NCBI GenBank assembly: GCA_904502175.1
Contig: CAJGDU010000076.1
Coordinates: forward strand, 1-6,167
Direction of reading: 5' to 3'
DNA length: 6,167 bases
Source of the DNA: Clostridiaceae bacterium
GTDB lineage: Bacteria; Bacillota; Clostridia; Oscillospirales; Acutalibacteraceae
The first letter of the stretch is position 1. The number at the start of each line of letters is the position of its first letter. The notes beneath the pieces were generated by a model. That model made no database searches. It saw only the letters and a program-made list of their open reading frames with translations, and was not told the DNA's origin. The translations under genes were made by a program, and so were the position numbers. Shown one piece after another: positions 1-5,303 of the stretch.

Positions 1-540
1 GAGCTGGTTCTTTTTGATATAGTCTGCCAGGAACAGTTTGTTCCAGGGCGTGTAGAGCAGGTTCTGGTCGAAGAGTTCGTGGGCGTGTTCCCGGAAGTCC
101 CGCTGGCCCGCGAAGACTCTGGAGGGAACGCACTGCTCCTGGGTGAACTTTTCGGTGTCGGAATAGTAGGTGTCGATATAGAACCCCGCCACCACGAGCT
201 GGGAGCGGTTTTCGTCGGCGATGCGCACCATGTCTTCCAGCATGGTGGGTTCGGCCCAGTCATCGGCGTCGCAGAAGTAGAGGTACTCCCCTTCCGCCTG
301 GTCGATGGCCACGTTGCGCGCGCTCGGCGCGCCGCCGTTTTCCTTGTGGATGACCCGGATGCGGTCGTCTTCTTCGGCATATGCATCGCACACGTCGCCG
401 CTGCGGTCTTTGGAGCCGTCATCGACGCAGAACAGTTCCCAGTCCGTCAGGGTCTGGTTCTGGATGCTCTCGATGGCGCCGCCGACATAGTCTTCCACGC
501 CGTAGACCGGCATGATGACACTGACTTTCACCGTTGCCAT
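1..540 (-). CDS. Family 2 glycosyltransferase (GT-A fold), C-terminus cut by window edge
   Basis: The frame is open from the ATG at 540 to the window edge and gives 180 residues of the N-terminal catalytic domain. It starts with the beta strand VSVIMPVYG (residues 6-14), followed by the nucleotide-binding VDDGSKD at 39-45, GGAPSARN at 69-76 and the DxD-type metal/nucleotide site CDADD at 90-94. These are the ordered hallmarks of GT2 enzymes, which transfer a sugar from a nucleotide sugar to a glycan or lipid acceptor at the cytoplasmic membrane face. An AGGAGG site 5 nt upstream supports the start. The gene begins 20 nt after the glf stop and is almost certainly cotranscribed with it. A role in adding galactofuranose or another residue to a surface glycan is inferred from this neighbour. 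The donor and acceptor cannot be read from the sequence. Many GT2 proteins of this kind have about 300 or more residues, so a sizeable C-terminal part is missing. Confidence 0.93.
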   Translation of the reverse strand, partial: MATVKVSVIMPVYGVEDYVGGAIESIQNQTLTDWELFCVDDGSKDRSGDVCDAYAEEDDRIRVIHKENGGAPSARNVAIDQAEGEYLYFCDADDWAEPTMLEDMVRIADENRSQLVVAGFYIDTYYSDTEKFTQEQCVPSRVFAGQRDFREHAHELFDQNLLYTPWNKLFLADYIKKNQL

Positions 541-560
541 AGGTTCCTCCTGTGGGGTGT

Positions 561-1661
561 TCAATAGAGTTCTGTCGCGGCCAGGCGCAGGGCGGCGGCG
601 ACGGTGTCGTCCATGTCGTAGTAGCGGTACTCGGCCAGACGGCCTCCGAACAGGACGCCCTCTTTGGCGGCGAGCTCCGCGTAGGCGGCATAGAGTTCCG
701 CGTTGCGGTCATTGTTGACCGGGTAGTAGGGCTCCATGCCCTCTTCCCACGCGGTGGGATACTCTTTCGTGACGACGGTCTTCGGCTGGGTGCCGAAGTT
801 GAAGTGCTTGTGTTCGATGACCCGGGTGTACGGGGTCTCCCGGTCGGTGTAGTTCACGACCGCGACGCCCTGGTAGTTCTCCTCGTCGAGCACTTCGGTC
901 TCGAACTTGAGGCTCCGGTATTCGAGCTTGCCGAGGGAATAGCCGAAGTAGGCGTCGATGGGGCCGGTGTAGACGCAGTTGTCCGCCATGCCGAGCCACT
1001 TCTCCTTGTCGTCCAGGAAGTTGGTGTTCAGGAGCACGTCGGCCCCGTCCAGCATGCGCTCCACCATGACGGTGTACCCTTCGCAGGGAATGCCCTGGTA
1101 GCGGTCGTTGAAGTAGTTGTTGTCGTAGGTGAACCGCACCGGCAGACGCTTGATGATGAAGGCCGGCAGTTCGGTGCAGTCTCTGCCCCACTGTTTCTCG
1201 GTATAGCCTTTGACGAGCTTGGTGTAGACCGTGCGGCCGACGAGGCTGATGGCCTGCTCTTCGAGGTTCTGCGGCTCGCCGGTGATCTCCGCCCGCTCCT
1301 TTTCGAGGACTTCCATGGCCTCGGCCGGCGTGGAGATGCCGAACATCTTCGAGAAGGTGTTCATGTTGAAGGGCATGTTGTACATTTCGCCCTTGTAGTT
1401 GGCCACCGGAGAGTTCACGAAGTTGTTGAACTCCGCGAACTGGTCGACATAGCTCCAGATGTTCTTGTCAGAAGTGTGGAAGATGTGAGCGCCGTACTTG
1501 TGGACGTCGATGCCCTCGACCTCTTCCGTATAGATGTTGCCGCCGATGTGGTCCCGCTTCTCCAGCACGAGGACGGAAAAGCCCGCCTTCACCGCTTCAT
1601 GGGCGAAGACCGCTCCGAACAGGCCGCTGCCGACGACGAGGTAATCGTAATGGTTTCTCAT
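561..1661 (-). CDS. glf: UDP-galactopyranose mutase
   Basis: This 366-residue flavoenzyme interconverts UDP-galactopyranose and UDP-galactofuranose, the donor for galactofuranose-containing surface glycans, in the cytoplasm. The N-terminus has the FAD Rossmann motif VVGSGLFG (9-16), the acidic end of strand 2 (E34) and RDHIGGN (36-42). Family signatures follow: KYGAHIFHTSD (55-65), YTEKQWGR (153-160), the segment around R172 with FTYDNNYF (177-184), TPYTRVIEHKHF (276-287), YYPVNN (312-317) and the C-terminal FAD contact GGRLAEYRYYDMDDTV (339-354). R172 and R280 are candidates for the two arginines known in this family to bind the substrate diphosphate. The length matches bacterial Glf (about 370-390 residues), so the gene looks intact. 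The ATG at 1661 is preceded by a purine-rich GGGAGAGTAGGA stretch. The gene starts 21 nt after the zinc-ribbon gene stop and ends 20 nt before the glycosyltransferase. The family assignment is very secure; the glycan it serves is unknown. Confidence 0.97.
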   Translation of the reverse strand: MRNHYDYLVVGSGLFGAVFAHEAVKAGFSVLVLEKRDHIGGNIYTEEVEGIDVHKYGAHIFHTSDKNIWSYVDQFAEFNNFVNSPVANYKGEMYNMPFNMNTFSKMFGISTPAEAMEVLEKERAEITGEPQNLEEQAISLVGRTVYTKLVKGYTEKQWGRDCTELPAFIIKRLPVRFTYDNNYFNDRYQGIPCEGYTVMVERMLDGADVLLNTNFLDDKEKWLGMADNCVYTGPIDAYFGYSLGKLEYRSLKFETEVLDEENYQGVAVVNYTDRETPYTRVIEHKHFNFGTQPKTVVTKEYPTAWEEGMEPYYPVNNDRNAELYAAYAELAAKEGVLFGGRLAEYRYYDMDDTVAAALRLAATELY

Positions 1662-1682
1662 AGTTCCTACTCTCCCAATGGG

Positions 1683-2147
1683 TTATTTCTTGTTTGCCTT
1701 GGCCTCCGCCTTGCGGGCATAGGCCTCTTCCCGGTCGAGATCGCCTTTGATGTGGATGACGATCTGGAAGTCGTTGTGACAGTACGGACAGTGGATGTCC
1801 TTCCTGCCCTTGCGCCGTTTGACCCGCAGGACTTTCCGGCAGGCGGGGCACTTCTTGTAGACGTGGGTCCTCCGGTCCTTCCAGCGCATGGCGTTCAGCT
1901 TATGCTGCCGGACGATGGCCAGCGACGTGTCCGCGAAGAAGCGGTTCTCCTTCCGCCGTCTTTCCAGGTTCCGGGACAGGGCGCGGAACAGGAACAGGAC
2001 GATGAGCAGGAACGCGATGACCAGGGGCAGATAGCTGTTGGCCAGGATGCTGACGACAATGAGCAGAACGTCCACCACGATGATGATGTAATTCCACATG
2101 TCGAGGCCGTTGCGGCCCTCGACGAGCGCCTGAAGCTTTTCCTTCAC
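1683..2147 (-). CDS. Two-helix membrane protein with C-terminal four-cysteine zinc ribbon, function unknown
   Basis: This 154-residue protein has two closely spaced hydrophobic segments at about residues 19-36 and 39-54, joined by a very short turn (ANSYLP). A strongly basic stretch follows (RALSRNLERRRK, 55-66). Near the C-terminus is a CPAC...CPYC zinc ribbon (Cys100, 103, 120, 123) whose interior is highly basic (RVKRRKGRK). The tail is charged and Lys/Ala-rich. By the positive-inside rule, both termini including the ribbon should face the cytoplasm; this is inference. The start is GTG at 2147, chosen because AAGGAAG (2161-2155) lies 7 nt upstream and the first hydrophobic segment follows naturally. 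The gene begins 14 nt after the J-domain gene stop, and its ribosome binding site abuts that stop, which suggests translational coupling. I do not recognise a named family. A ribbon of this size could bind RNA, DNA or protein. Coding is secure, function is not. Confidence 0.88.
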   Translation of the reverse strand: MKEKLQALVEGRNGLDMWNYIIIVVDVLLIVVSILANSYLPLVIAFLLIVLFLFRALSRNLERRRKENRFFADTSLAIVRQHKLNAMRWKDRRTHVYKKCPACRKVLRVKRRKGRKDIHCPYCHNDFQIVIHIKGDLDREEAYARKAEAKANKK

Positions 2148-2154
2148 ACTCGTA

Positions 2155-2161
2155 CTTCCTT
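2155..2161 (-). promoter_or_regulatory. Ribosome binding site fixing the GTG start of the zinc-ribbon gene
   Basis: AAGGAAG on the minus strand lies 7 nt before the GTG at 2147 and abuts the upstream J-domain gene's TGA (2164-2162). This favours the GTG over the next in-frame ATG, which encodes Met17 at the edge of the first membrane segment. Confidence 0.7.
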
Positions 2162-2860
2162 TCAGATGAATTCAACGGTATAAGTGCCGGACTCTGTCTC
2201 GAGAGAGACGTGCTGCGCGTTCTCCCCGTCCAGGTTCTGGTAATACTCGTTGTAGTATTCGTTATAGTAATCGTTTCCGCCGGCGTACGGCGTGTTATTG
2301 TTGTTTTCGTTATTGTAGTAGTAATATCCGGTCCCGCAGGTGTTGAACAGAAGGCTGAACATGCCGAGGAGGACCTGGATGAAGAAGAACCAGGCGATGA
2401 ACCGGAAGCATCCGAAGCCGCCGGTGCGGTAGGTGCGCCCGTAGTTGCGGTTCTGCTGGTACTGCTGATACTGCTGCTGCCGCTGGCGGTACTGCTGGTA
2501 TTGCTGGTACTGCTGCTGTTGCTGCTGGCGGCGGGCCTGGTTCTGCGCCGCGTTGTACCACTGCCAGAACTCCTGGAAGGGGTCGGTGTTCCCGCTCTGT
2601 CCCGTCCCGGTCCCGCCGGAGAACGGACCGTAACTGCCGGGCCCTCCATATCCGTAGGTGGGTCCGGTATAGGTCGGCTGCGTATCCCCTTTCTGGATGC
2701 GGTCGTACGCCTCGTTGATCTCGCTCATTCTGGCGGCAGCGGTCGCATCGCCGGGGTTCAGATCCGGATGGTATTTTTTTGCGAGGGCCCGGTAGGCCTT
2801 GGTGACTTCTTCCTCGCTGGCGCCCCGCGGGACGCCGAGGACCTCATAGGGGTCTCTCAT
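2162..2860 (-). CDS. Membrane-anchored J-domain (DnaJ-like) protein with Gln/Tyr-rich linker
   Basis: This 232-residue protein opens with a J domain at residues 3-57: DPYEVLGVPRGAS, helix II, the invariant HPD at 31-33, and INEAYDRI in helix III. J domains stimulate the ATPase of DnaK/Hsp70 through HPD. A Gly/Tyr/Pro-rich linker follows (about 60-95), then WQWYNAAQ and a low-complexity stretch at 112-139 built of Q runs and YQQ units. One hydrophobic segment (about 149-172) is followed by a Tyr/Asn-rich tail with YYYYNN, a four-Asn run and a repeated NEYY unit. The Gly/Phe-linker-plus-zinc-centre and C-terminal substrate domains of canonical DnaJ are absent, so this is a class III (type C) J protein, not dnaJ itself. 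The J domain should be cytosolic and the acidic tail extracytoplasmic. The ATG at 2860 follows AAGGAAGGA at a somewhat long 10-nt spacing. It is the first gene after a terminator and candidate promoter, leading the set with the zinc-ribbon gene, glf and the glycosyltransferase. Its client is unknown. Confidence 0.92.
   Translation of the reverse strand: MRDPYEVLGVPRGASEEEVTKAYRALAKKYHPDLNPGDATAAARMSEINEAYDRIQKGDTQPTYTGPTYGYGGPGSYGPFSGGTGTGQSGNTDPFQEFWQWYNAAQNQARRQQQQQQYQQYQQYRQRQQQYQQYQQNRNYGRTYRTGGFGCFRFIAWFFFIQVLLGMFSLLFNTCGTGYYYYNNENNNNTPYAGGNDYYNEYYNEYYQNLDGENAQHVSLETESGTYTVEFI
2453..2527 (-). repeat. CAG/CAA-rich trinucleotide tract coding the Gln/Tyr-rich linker
   Basis: About 25 codons (residues 112-136 of the J-domain protein) are mostly CAG, with TAC/TAT at intervals. 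They form imperfect CAG and TAC-CAG-CAG units; on the plus strand they read as CTG-rich. CAA, TAT and CGG/CGC codons interrupt the array, so it is not a perfect microsatellite. It is still the most repetitive DNA in the window. Confidence 0.8.
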
Positions 2861-2906
2861 GGGAGTGCCATCCTTCCTTTCGTAAAAAATACACCTTTGA
2901 ATTACT

Positions 2907-2935
2907 ATTATAGTATGAATGATACTTTAAAGAAA
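2907..2935 (-). promoter_or_regulatory. Candidate promoter for the J-domain / zinc-ribbon / glf / glycosyltransferase operon
   Basis: In an AT-rich gap of about 80 nt, a perfect TATAAT (-10) sits at 2912-2907 on the minus strand. It would place the transcription start near 2900, about 40 nt before the ATG. At a 17-nt spacing the -35 position reads TTTCTT (2935-2930), a poor match, and no extended -10 TG is present. This suggests a weak, activator-dependent or alternative promoter. The position between the upstream terminator and the first gene supports the call; the exact -35 is uncertain. Confidence 0.5.
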
Positions 2936-2938
2936 GCT

Positions 2939-2967
2939 AAAAAAATCCCGGCAGTTTCTGCCGGGAT
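2939..2967 (-). terminator. Rho-independent terminator after the 3D-domain gene
   Basis: On the minus strand a perfect 10-bp GC-rich stem (ATCCCGGCAG paired with CTGCCGGGAT) closes a 3-nt AAA loop and runs into seven T residues (2945-2939). It lies 26 nt after the 3D-domain gene stop and separates that transcript from the next operon. The T tract is on one side only, so it should act only on minus-strand transcription. Confidence 0.95.
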
Positions 2968-2993
2968 CTCTGTTTGATTGCTGATTCTGGCAC

Positions 2994-4220
2994 TCACACT
3001 CTGCCGTTGCCCCAGCTGATGACATAGATGGTGACATTGCGTCTGCCCCACTGTCTGCACTGGGCGTTGGTGTCCATGTAGAGGTCCACGATGGTGCCGG
3101 AGCCGTTGGTGACGAACCCGCCGGTGTCGGCCGCGATACAGTTCCCGTAGACCGTGCCGTCATCGGCCACGATGTACAGCTTGGAACCGTAGGGGATCTG
3201 CCGCGGATTGACTGCGACGAGGCCTCTTCTGGCCGCCGCGCCGGACGCGGTGGTGCCGCCGCCCGTATAGGCCGTGGCGGGGCCGTGGAAGGTCTTGATA
3301 TAGTTCGTCGGCTTGCTGCCGGGCGTGAAGCCGGTGGATGCCTTGGCTGCGCCGCGGGTGCCCTTGACGATGACTTTGTCGACGGCCTTGACGTGGACGG
3401 CCTCTCCGACTTTCTTGGTGGAGACGACTTTCCCGTCGACGATCTTGTCCTCATAGGTGACGGTCTTCTGGCCGTTCCGGCCCTTGCGGGCGACCTTTTC
3501 GATGCCGTCCGCCAGAACACTGGAGGTCTTGGTGACAGTCCCGAATTTGATGACCTTTTCGACTTCCCGCCGTTCGAAGGAAACGCGTTTGATGACGACT
3601 TTGCTGCCGGGCTTCAGCGTCTTGGTGAGGGCCGGTTTGACGACGTCGTTCTCACCCATGTCGATGCCGACACGGTCCAGCAGTTCCCGGACAGTGCCCT
3701 TCGCGTAGTCGACCTTCTGCTTCGTCCCGTCCACGATGATCTGGACTTTGAACGCGCGCAGGATGTTGATCTTCATATTTTCCCGAAGCAGGGTCTCGGG
3801 CTCCAGCTCTGTGGTGTCCGCTCCTTCGAGTTTGATGTCCGCGGCTTCGAGCGCGTCGGCGATGGTGCCGGCCGCGTGGACGCTCTTCAGCTTCTTGCCC
3901 TTGTCGTAGAACGTGACCGGAACGGCCCGGAAAACGATGATGGCGTTTCCGTTTTCCACGTCGGAGCCGACCTGGAACGAAGTGGTGTCGACCTTGTCGT
4001 ATTCCCCCACTTCGATGCCGCACTGCGCAACGATGGCAGCGGGATCTCTGGTCGAAGTCTTCACCGGAATGACCTTCCCGTCCGCAAAAACGTTGAGGGT
4101 GTAGGTCGTGACCGCGTAGCCCACCATGACACCGCAGCAGCATGCCACCATGAGGAGGACTGCCACGATGCGGCCGGCCAGCGAGGAGAGGAATGTTCGG
4201 CCGTCTTGGTTGGTCATCAT
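2994..4220 (-). CDS. YabE-like cell-wall protein: membrane anchor, three DUF348, G5, 3D domain
   Basis: This 408-residue protein has an N-terminal anchor or uncleaved signal at about residues 15-37, which includes a Cys triplet (27-29). Three ubiquitin-like DUF348 repeats follow at about 40-82, 99-145 and 157-200, then a G5 domain at about 209-288 (V-E-K-V-I-KFGTVTK... DKVIVKGT). A short linker leads to a C-terminal 3D domain (about 312-402) with aspartates D365 (AADTGG), D379 and D383 (VDLYMD). The 3D domain shares the double-psi barrel of MltA-type lytic transglycosylases, and G5 is linked to wall-sugar binding. The family acts outside the membrane on peptidoglycan, in B. subtilis YabE/YocH and Rpf-like proteins. 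The product therefore probably cleaves or remodels peptidoglycan; enzymatic activity is inferred from the fold. The gene has its own promoter and terminator, so it appears monocistronic. Two adjacent ATGs (4220, 4217) are possible starts. The name yabE is withheld because the usual rnmV/ksgA neighbourhood is absent. Confidence 0.93.
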   Translation of the reverse strand: MMTNQDGRTFLSSLAGRIVAVLLMVACCCGVMVGYAVTTYTLNVFADGKVIPVKTSTRDPAAIVAQCGIEVGEYDKVDTTSFQVGSDVENGNAIIVFRAVPVTFYDKGKKLKSVHAAGTIADALEAADIKLEGADTTELEPETLLRENMKINILRAFKVQIIVDGTKQKVDYAKGTVRELLDRVGIDMGENDVVKPALTKTLKPGSKVVIKRVSFERREVEKVIKFGTVTKTSSVLADGIEKVARKGRNGQKTVTYEDKIVDGKVVSTKKVGEAVHVKAVDKVIVKGTRGAAKASTGFTPGSKPTNYIKTFHGPATAYTGGGTTASGAAARRGLVAVNPRQIPYGSKLYIVADDGTVYGNCIAADTGGFVTNGSGTIVDLYMDTNAQCRQWGRRNVTIYVISWGNGRV

Positions 4221-4224
4221 TGAT

Positions 4225-4231
4225 CTCCTTT
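4225..4231 (-). promoter_or_regulatory. Ribosome binding site of the 3D-domain gene with two possible ATG starts
   Basis: AAAGGAG lies 4 nt before the ATG at 4220 and 7 nt before the in-frame ATG at 4217. The longer spacing is the more usual one, so translation may begin at the second ATG and give a protein one residue shorter. Nothing functional depends on the difference. Confidence 0.7.
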
Positions 4232-4276
4232 CGTTTCCTTCATTTGATCAGTTGATGGTTTGCCTTGACGCCGTGC

Positions 4277-4305
4277 ATTGTATCCACAATATGAAATAAA
4301 GTCAA
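4277..4305 (-). promoter_or_regulatory. Sigma-A/sigma-70 type promoter of the 3D-domain gene
   Basis: On the minus strand TTGACT (4305-4300) and TACAAT (4282-4277) are separated by exactly 17 nt of AT-rich sequence. Each hexamer differs from consensus at one position. The predicted start near 4270 leaves a leader of about 50 nt ending in AAAGGAG. The leader is too short for a typical riboswitch, and I see no strong hairpin in it. This is the best promoter match in the window and indicates housekeeping-type expression. Confidence 0.85.
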
Positions 4306-4334
4306 ATTTGTTACAACTCTATTTTTATGCAATC

Positions 4335-4416
4335 TGCACAAATCGCGGGCGATGCATCTCCCGTTTTCTCTGAAAACAGTCTGAATGCCAATTCCATCGT
4401 GCAAAATCTTTGTGCA
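4335..4416. repeat. Nested small inverted repeats upstream of the 3D-gene promoter
   Basis: Plus-strand TGCACAAA at 4335-4342 is the reverse complement of TTTGTGCA at 4409-4416. Between them lie an 18-bp imperfect palindrome at 4346-4363 (one mismatch pair, centred on ATGCAT) and a perfect 6-bp dyad GTTTTC-TCT-GAAAAC at 4363-4377. GTGCAAA also occurs twice as a direct repeat (4399-4405, 4412-4418). The group lies between the proC terminator and the -35 element, about 30-110 bp upstream of it. It would therefore act as DNA (binding sites for a regulator), unless an unseen start lies further upstream. Chance occurrence of some arms is quite possible. Confidence 0.4.
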
Positions 4417-4432
4417 AATTCCAAGAAATGAC

Positions 4433-4465
4433 AAAAAAGGGCCCGGAAGAGGGTTTCTTCCGGGC
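4433..4465 (-). terminator. Rho-independent terminator of the proline operon
   Basis: On the minus strand a perfect 10-bp stem (GCCCGGAAGA paired with TCTTCCGGGC) closes a 5-nt AACCC loop. It is followed by CC and six T residues (4438-4433). It begins 17 nt after the proC stop and ends the proA-proC transcript before the 3D-gene promoter. Confidence 0.95.
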
Positions 4466-4482
4466 GTTTCTCTGTATTTCGA

Positions 4483-5292
4483 TCATTCTTTCGCCAGCTC
4501 CAGAGAACGGTCGTAGGCGGCCTGGAGGGCCTTTTCCACGACCCCGTCGAGGTCGGATTCCCAGAGGGACTTCACCCCTTCGATGGTCGTGCCGCCGGGG
4601 CTGCACACGGCAATGCGCAGGTCTTCCAGCGACTGCTCCGAGCACTCGGACAGGAGCGCCGAGCCGCGGGTCGTGGCCTTTGCCAGGATGGCGGCGGTCT
4701 CCCGGTCGAGGCCGAGCTTCTCCCCCGCCTTGGCCATGGCGTCGATGTACATGAAGACATAGGCCGGGCCGCAGCCGGAGATGGCCATGCCGACGTCGAT
4801 GAGTTTTTCGTCCTCCAGCGGGACGAGCGTGCCCGCCGCGGCAAAGTCGTGCAGGAAGGTCTCGAAGACCTCGTCGGAGACCAGCCCGTTCCGGACGATG
4901 AGCAGCACGCCGGCGCCCACGGAGACCGGGGTGTTCGGCATGATGCGGATGACCGGCGCCTCAGAACCGCAGAGGTCCAGGACCGTCTCCATGGAGGTGC
5001 CGGCCGCCATGGTGATGATGGTCTTGCCGGTGTTGGCCGCCAGGGCCTCTTTCAGCGGAGCGAGCACGTCCGGCAGCACCTGGGGTTTGACCGCGAGGAC
5101 GACAAAGTCGGCGTTCCGGGCAATGGACTCGTTGTCGGAGGGCACGATGCCGGTCTTCTCCTGAAGCGCCGTCAGCTTTTCCTCCGAGGGGTCGGAGACC
5201 AGGACCTGTTCCGCGGGGATGCTCCGGACCAGGGCGCTCGCGAGGGCGGAGCCCATGTTGCCGGCGCCGATGAAACCGTATGTCCGTTCCAT
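4483..5292 (-). CDS. proC: Pyrroline-5-carboxylate reductase
   Basis: This 269-residue cytoplasmic enzyme catalyses the last step of proline synthesis, NAD(P)H-dependent reduction of 1-pyrroline-5-carboxylate. The N-terminal Rossmann domain shows GFIGAGNMGSA (6-16) and the strand-end AVKPQ (67-71), followed by RIMPNTP (116-122). The C-terminal helical dimerisation/active-site domain carries SGCGPAYVF (172-180) and the family signature around SPGGTTIEG (231-239). The length is normal (about 265-280) and no key motif is missing. The ATG at 5292 lies 6 nt after GGAGG, and this binding site directly follows the proA TAA. The 11-nt gap implies cotranscription and probable translational coupling with proA, which makes the precursor glutamate semialdehyde that cyclises to the substrate. 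No leader or attenuator between the two genes is visible. Confidence 0.98.
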   Translation of the reverse strand: MERTYGFIGAGNMGSALASALVRSIPAEQVLVSDPSEEKLTALQEKTGIVPSDNESIARNADFVVLAVKPQVLPDVLAPLKEALAANTGKTIITMAAGTSMETVLDLCGSEAPVIRIMPNTPVSVGAGVLLIVRNGLVSDEVFETFLHDFAAAGTLVPLEDEKLIDVGMAISGCGPAYVFMYIDAMAKAGEKLGLDRETAAILAKATTRGSALLSECSEQSLEDLRIAVCSPGGTTIEGVKSLWESDLDGVVEKALQAAYDRSLELAKE

Positions 5293-5303
5293 TGTCGGCC
5301 TCC

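Noticed and set aside
552..2183. A 543-codon open frame on the plus strand opposite glf and the zinc-ribbon gene
   Set aside because: It is a shadow of GC-rich minus-strand genes: the product is low-complexity and rich in Val, Asp and His, has no recognisable domain, and lies antisense to two well-supported genes with clear motifs.
2162..2860. Annotation of the J-domain gene as canonical dnaJ or cbpA
   Set aside because: There is no CxxCxGxG zinc centre and no C-terminal beta-barrel substrate domain; instead a single membrane segment and a Tyr/Asn tail follow the linker.
2856..2870. A four-codon upstream frame (ATG GCA CTC CCA TGA) overlapping the J-gene start
   Set aside because: Its ATG directly abuts the ribosome binding site with almost no spacing, so translation from it is unlikely; the overlap is probably coincidental.
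2210..2977. A plus-strand open frame with long Leu/Val runs that looks like a membrane protein
   Set aside because: The Leu/Val runs are the antisense reading of the CAG/TAC tract in the J-domain gene, and the frame also crosses the terminator and promoter of the minus-strand operon.
3285..4223. A 312-codon open frame on the plus strand opposite the 3D-domain gene
   Set aside because: It runs antisense through the DUF348/G5/3D coding region, has Asp/Val-rich shadow composition and shows no family motif.
4221..4276. Possible riboswitch leader of the 3D-domain gene, since c-di-AMP (ydaO-type) switches often control wall hydrolases
   Set aside because: The leader after the promoter is only about 50 nt, and I see neither the conserved ydaO-type core nor a terminator hairpin in it.
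4240..4434. A 64-codon minus-strand frame in the proC to 3D-gene gap
   Set aside because: It starts at a TTG inside the terminator T-tract region, reads straight through the strong promoter, and has no ribosome binding site.
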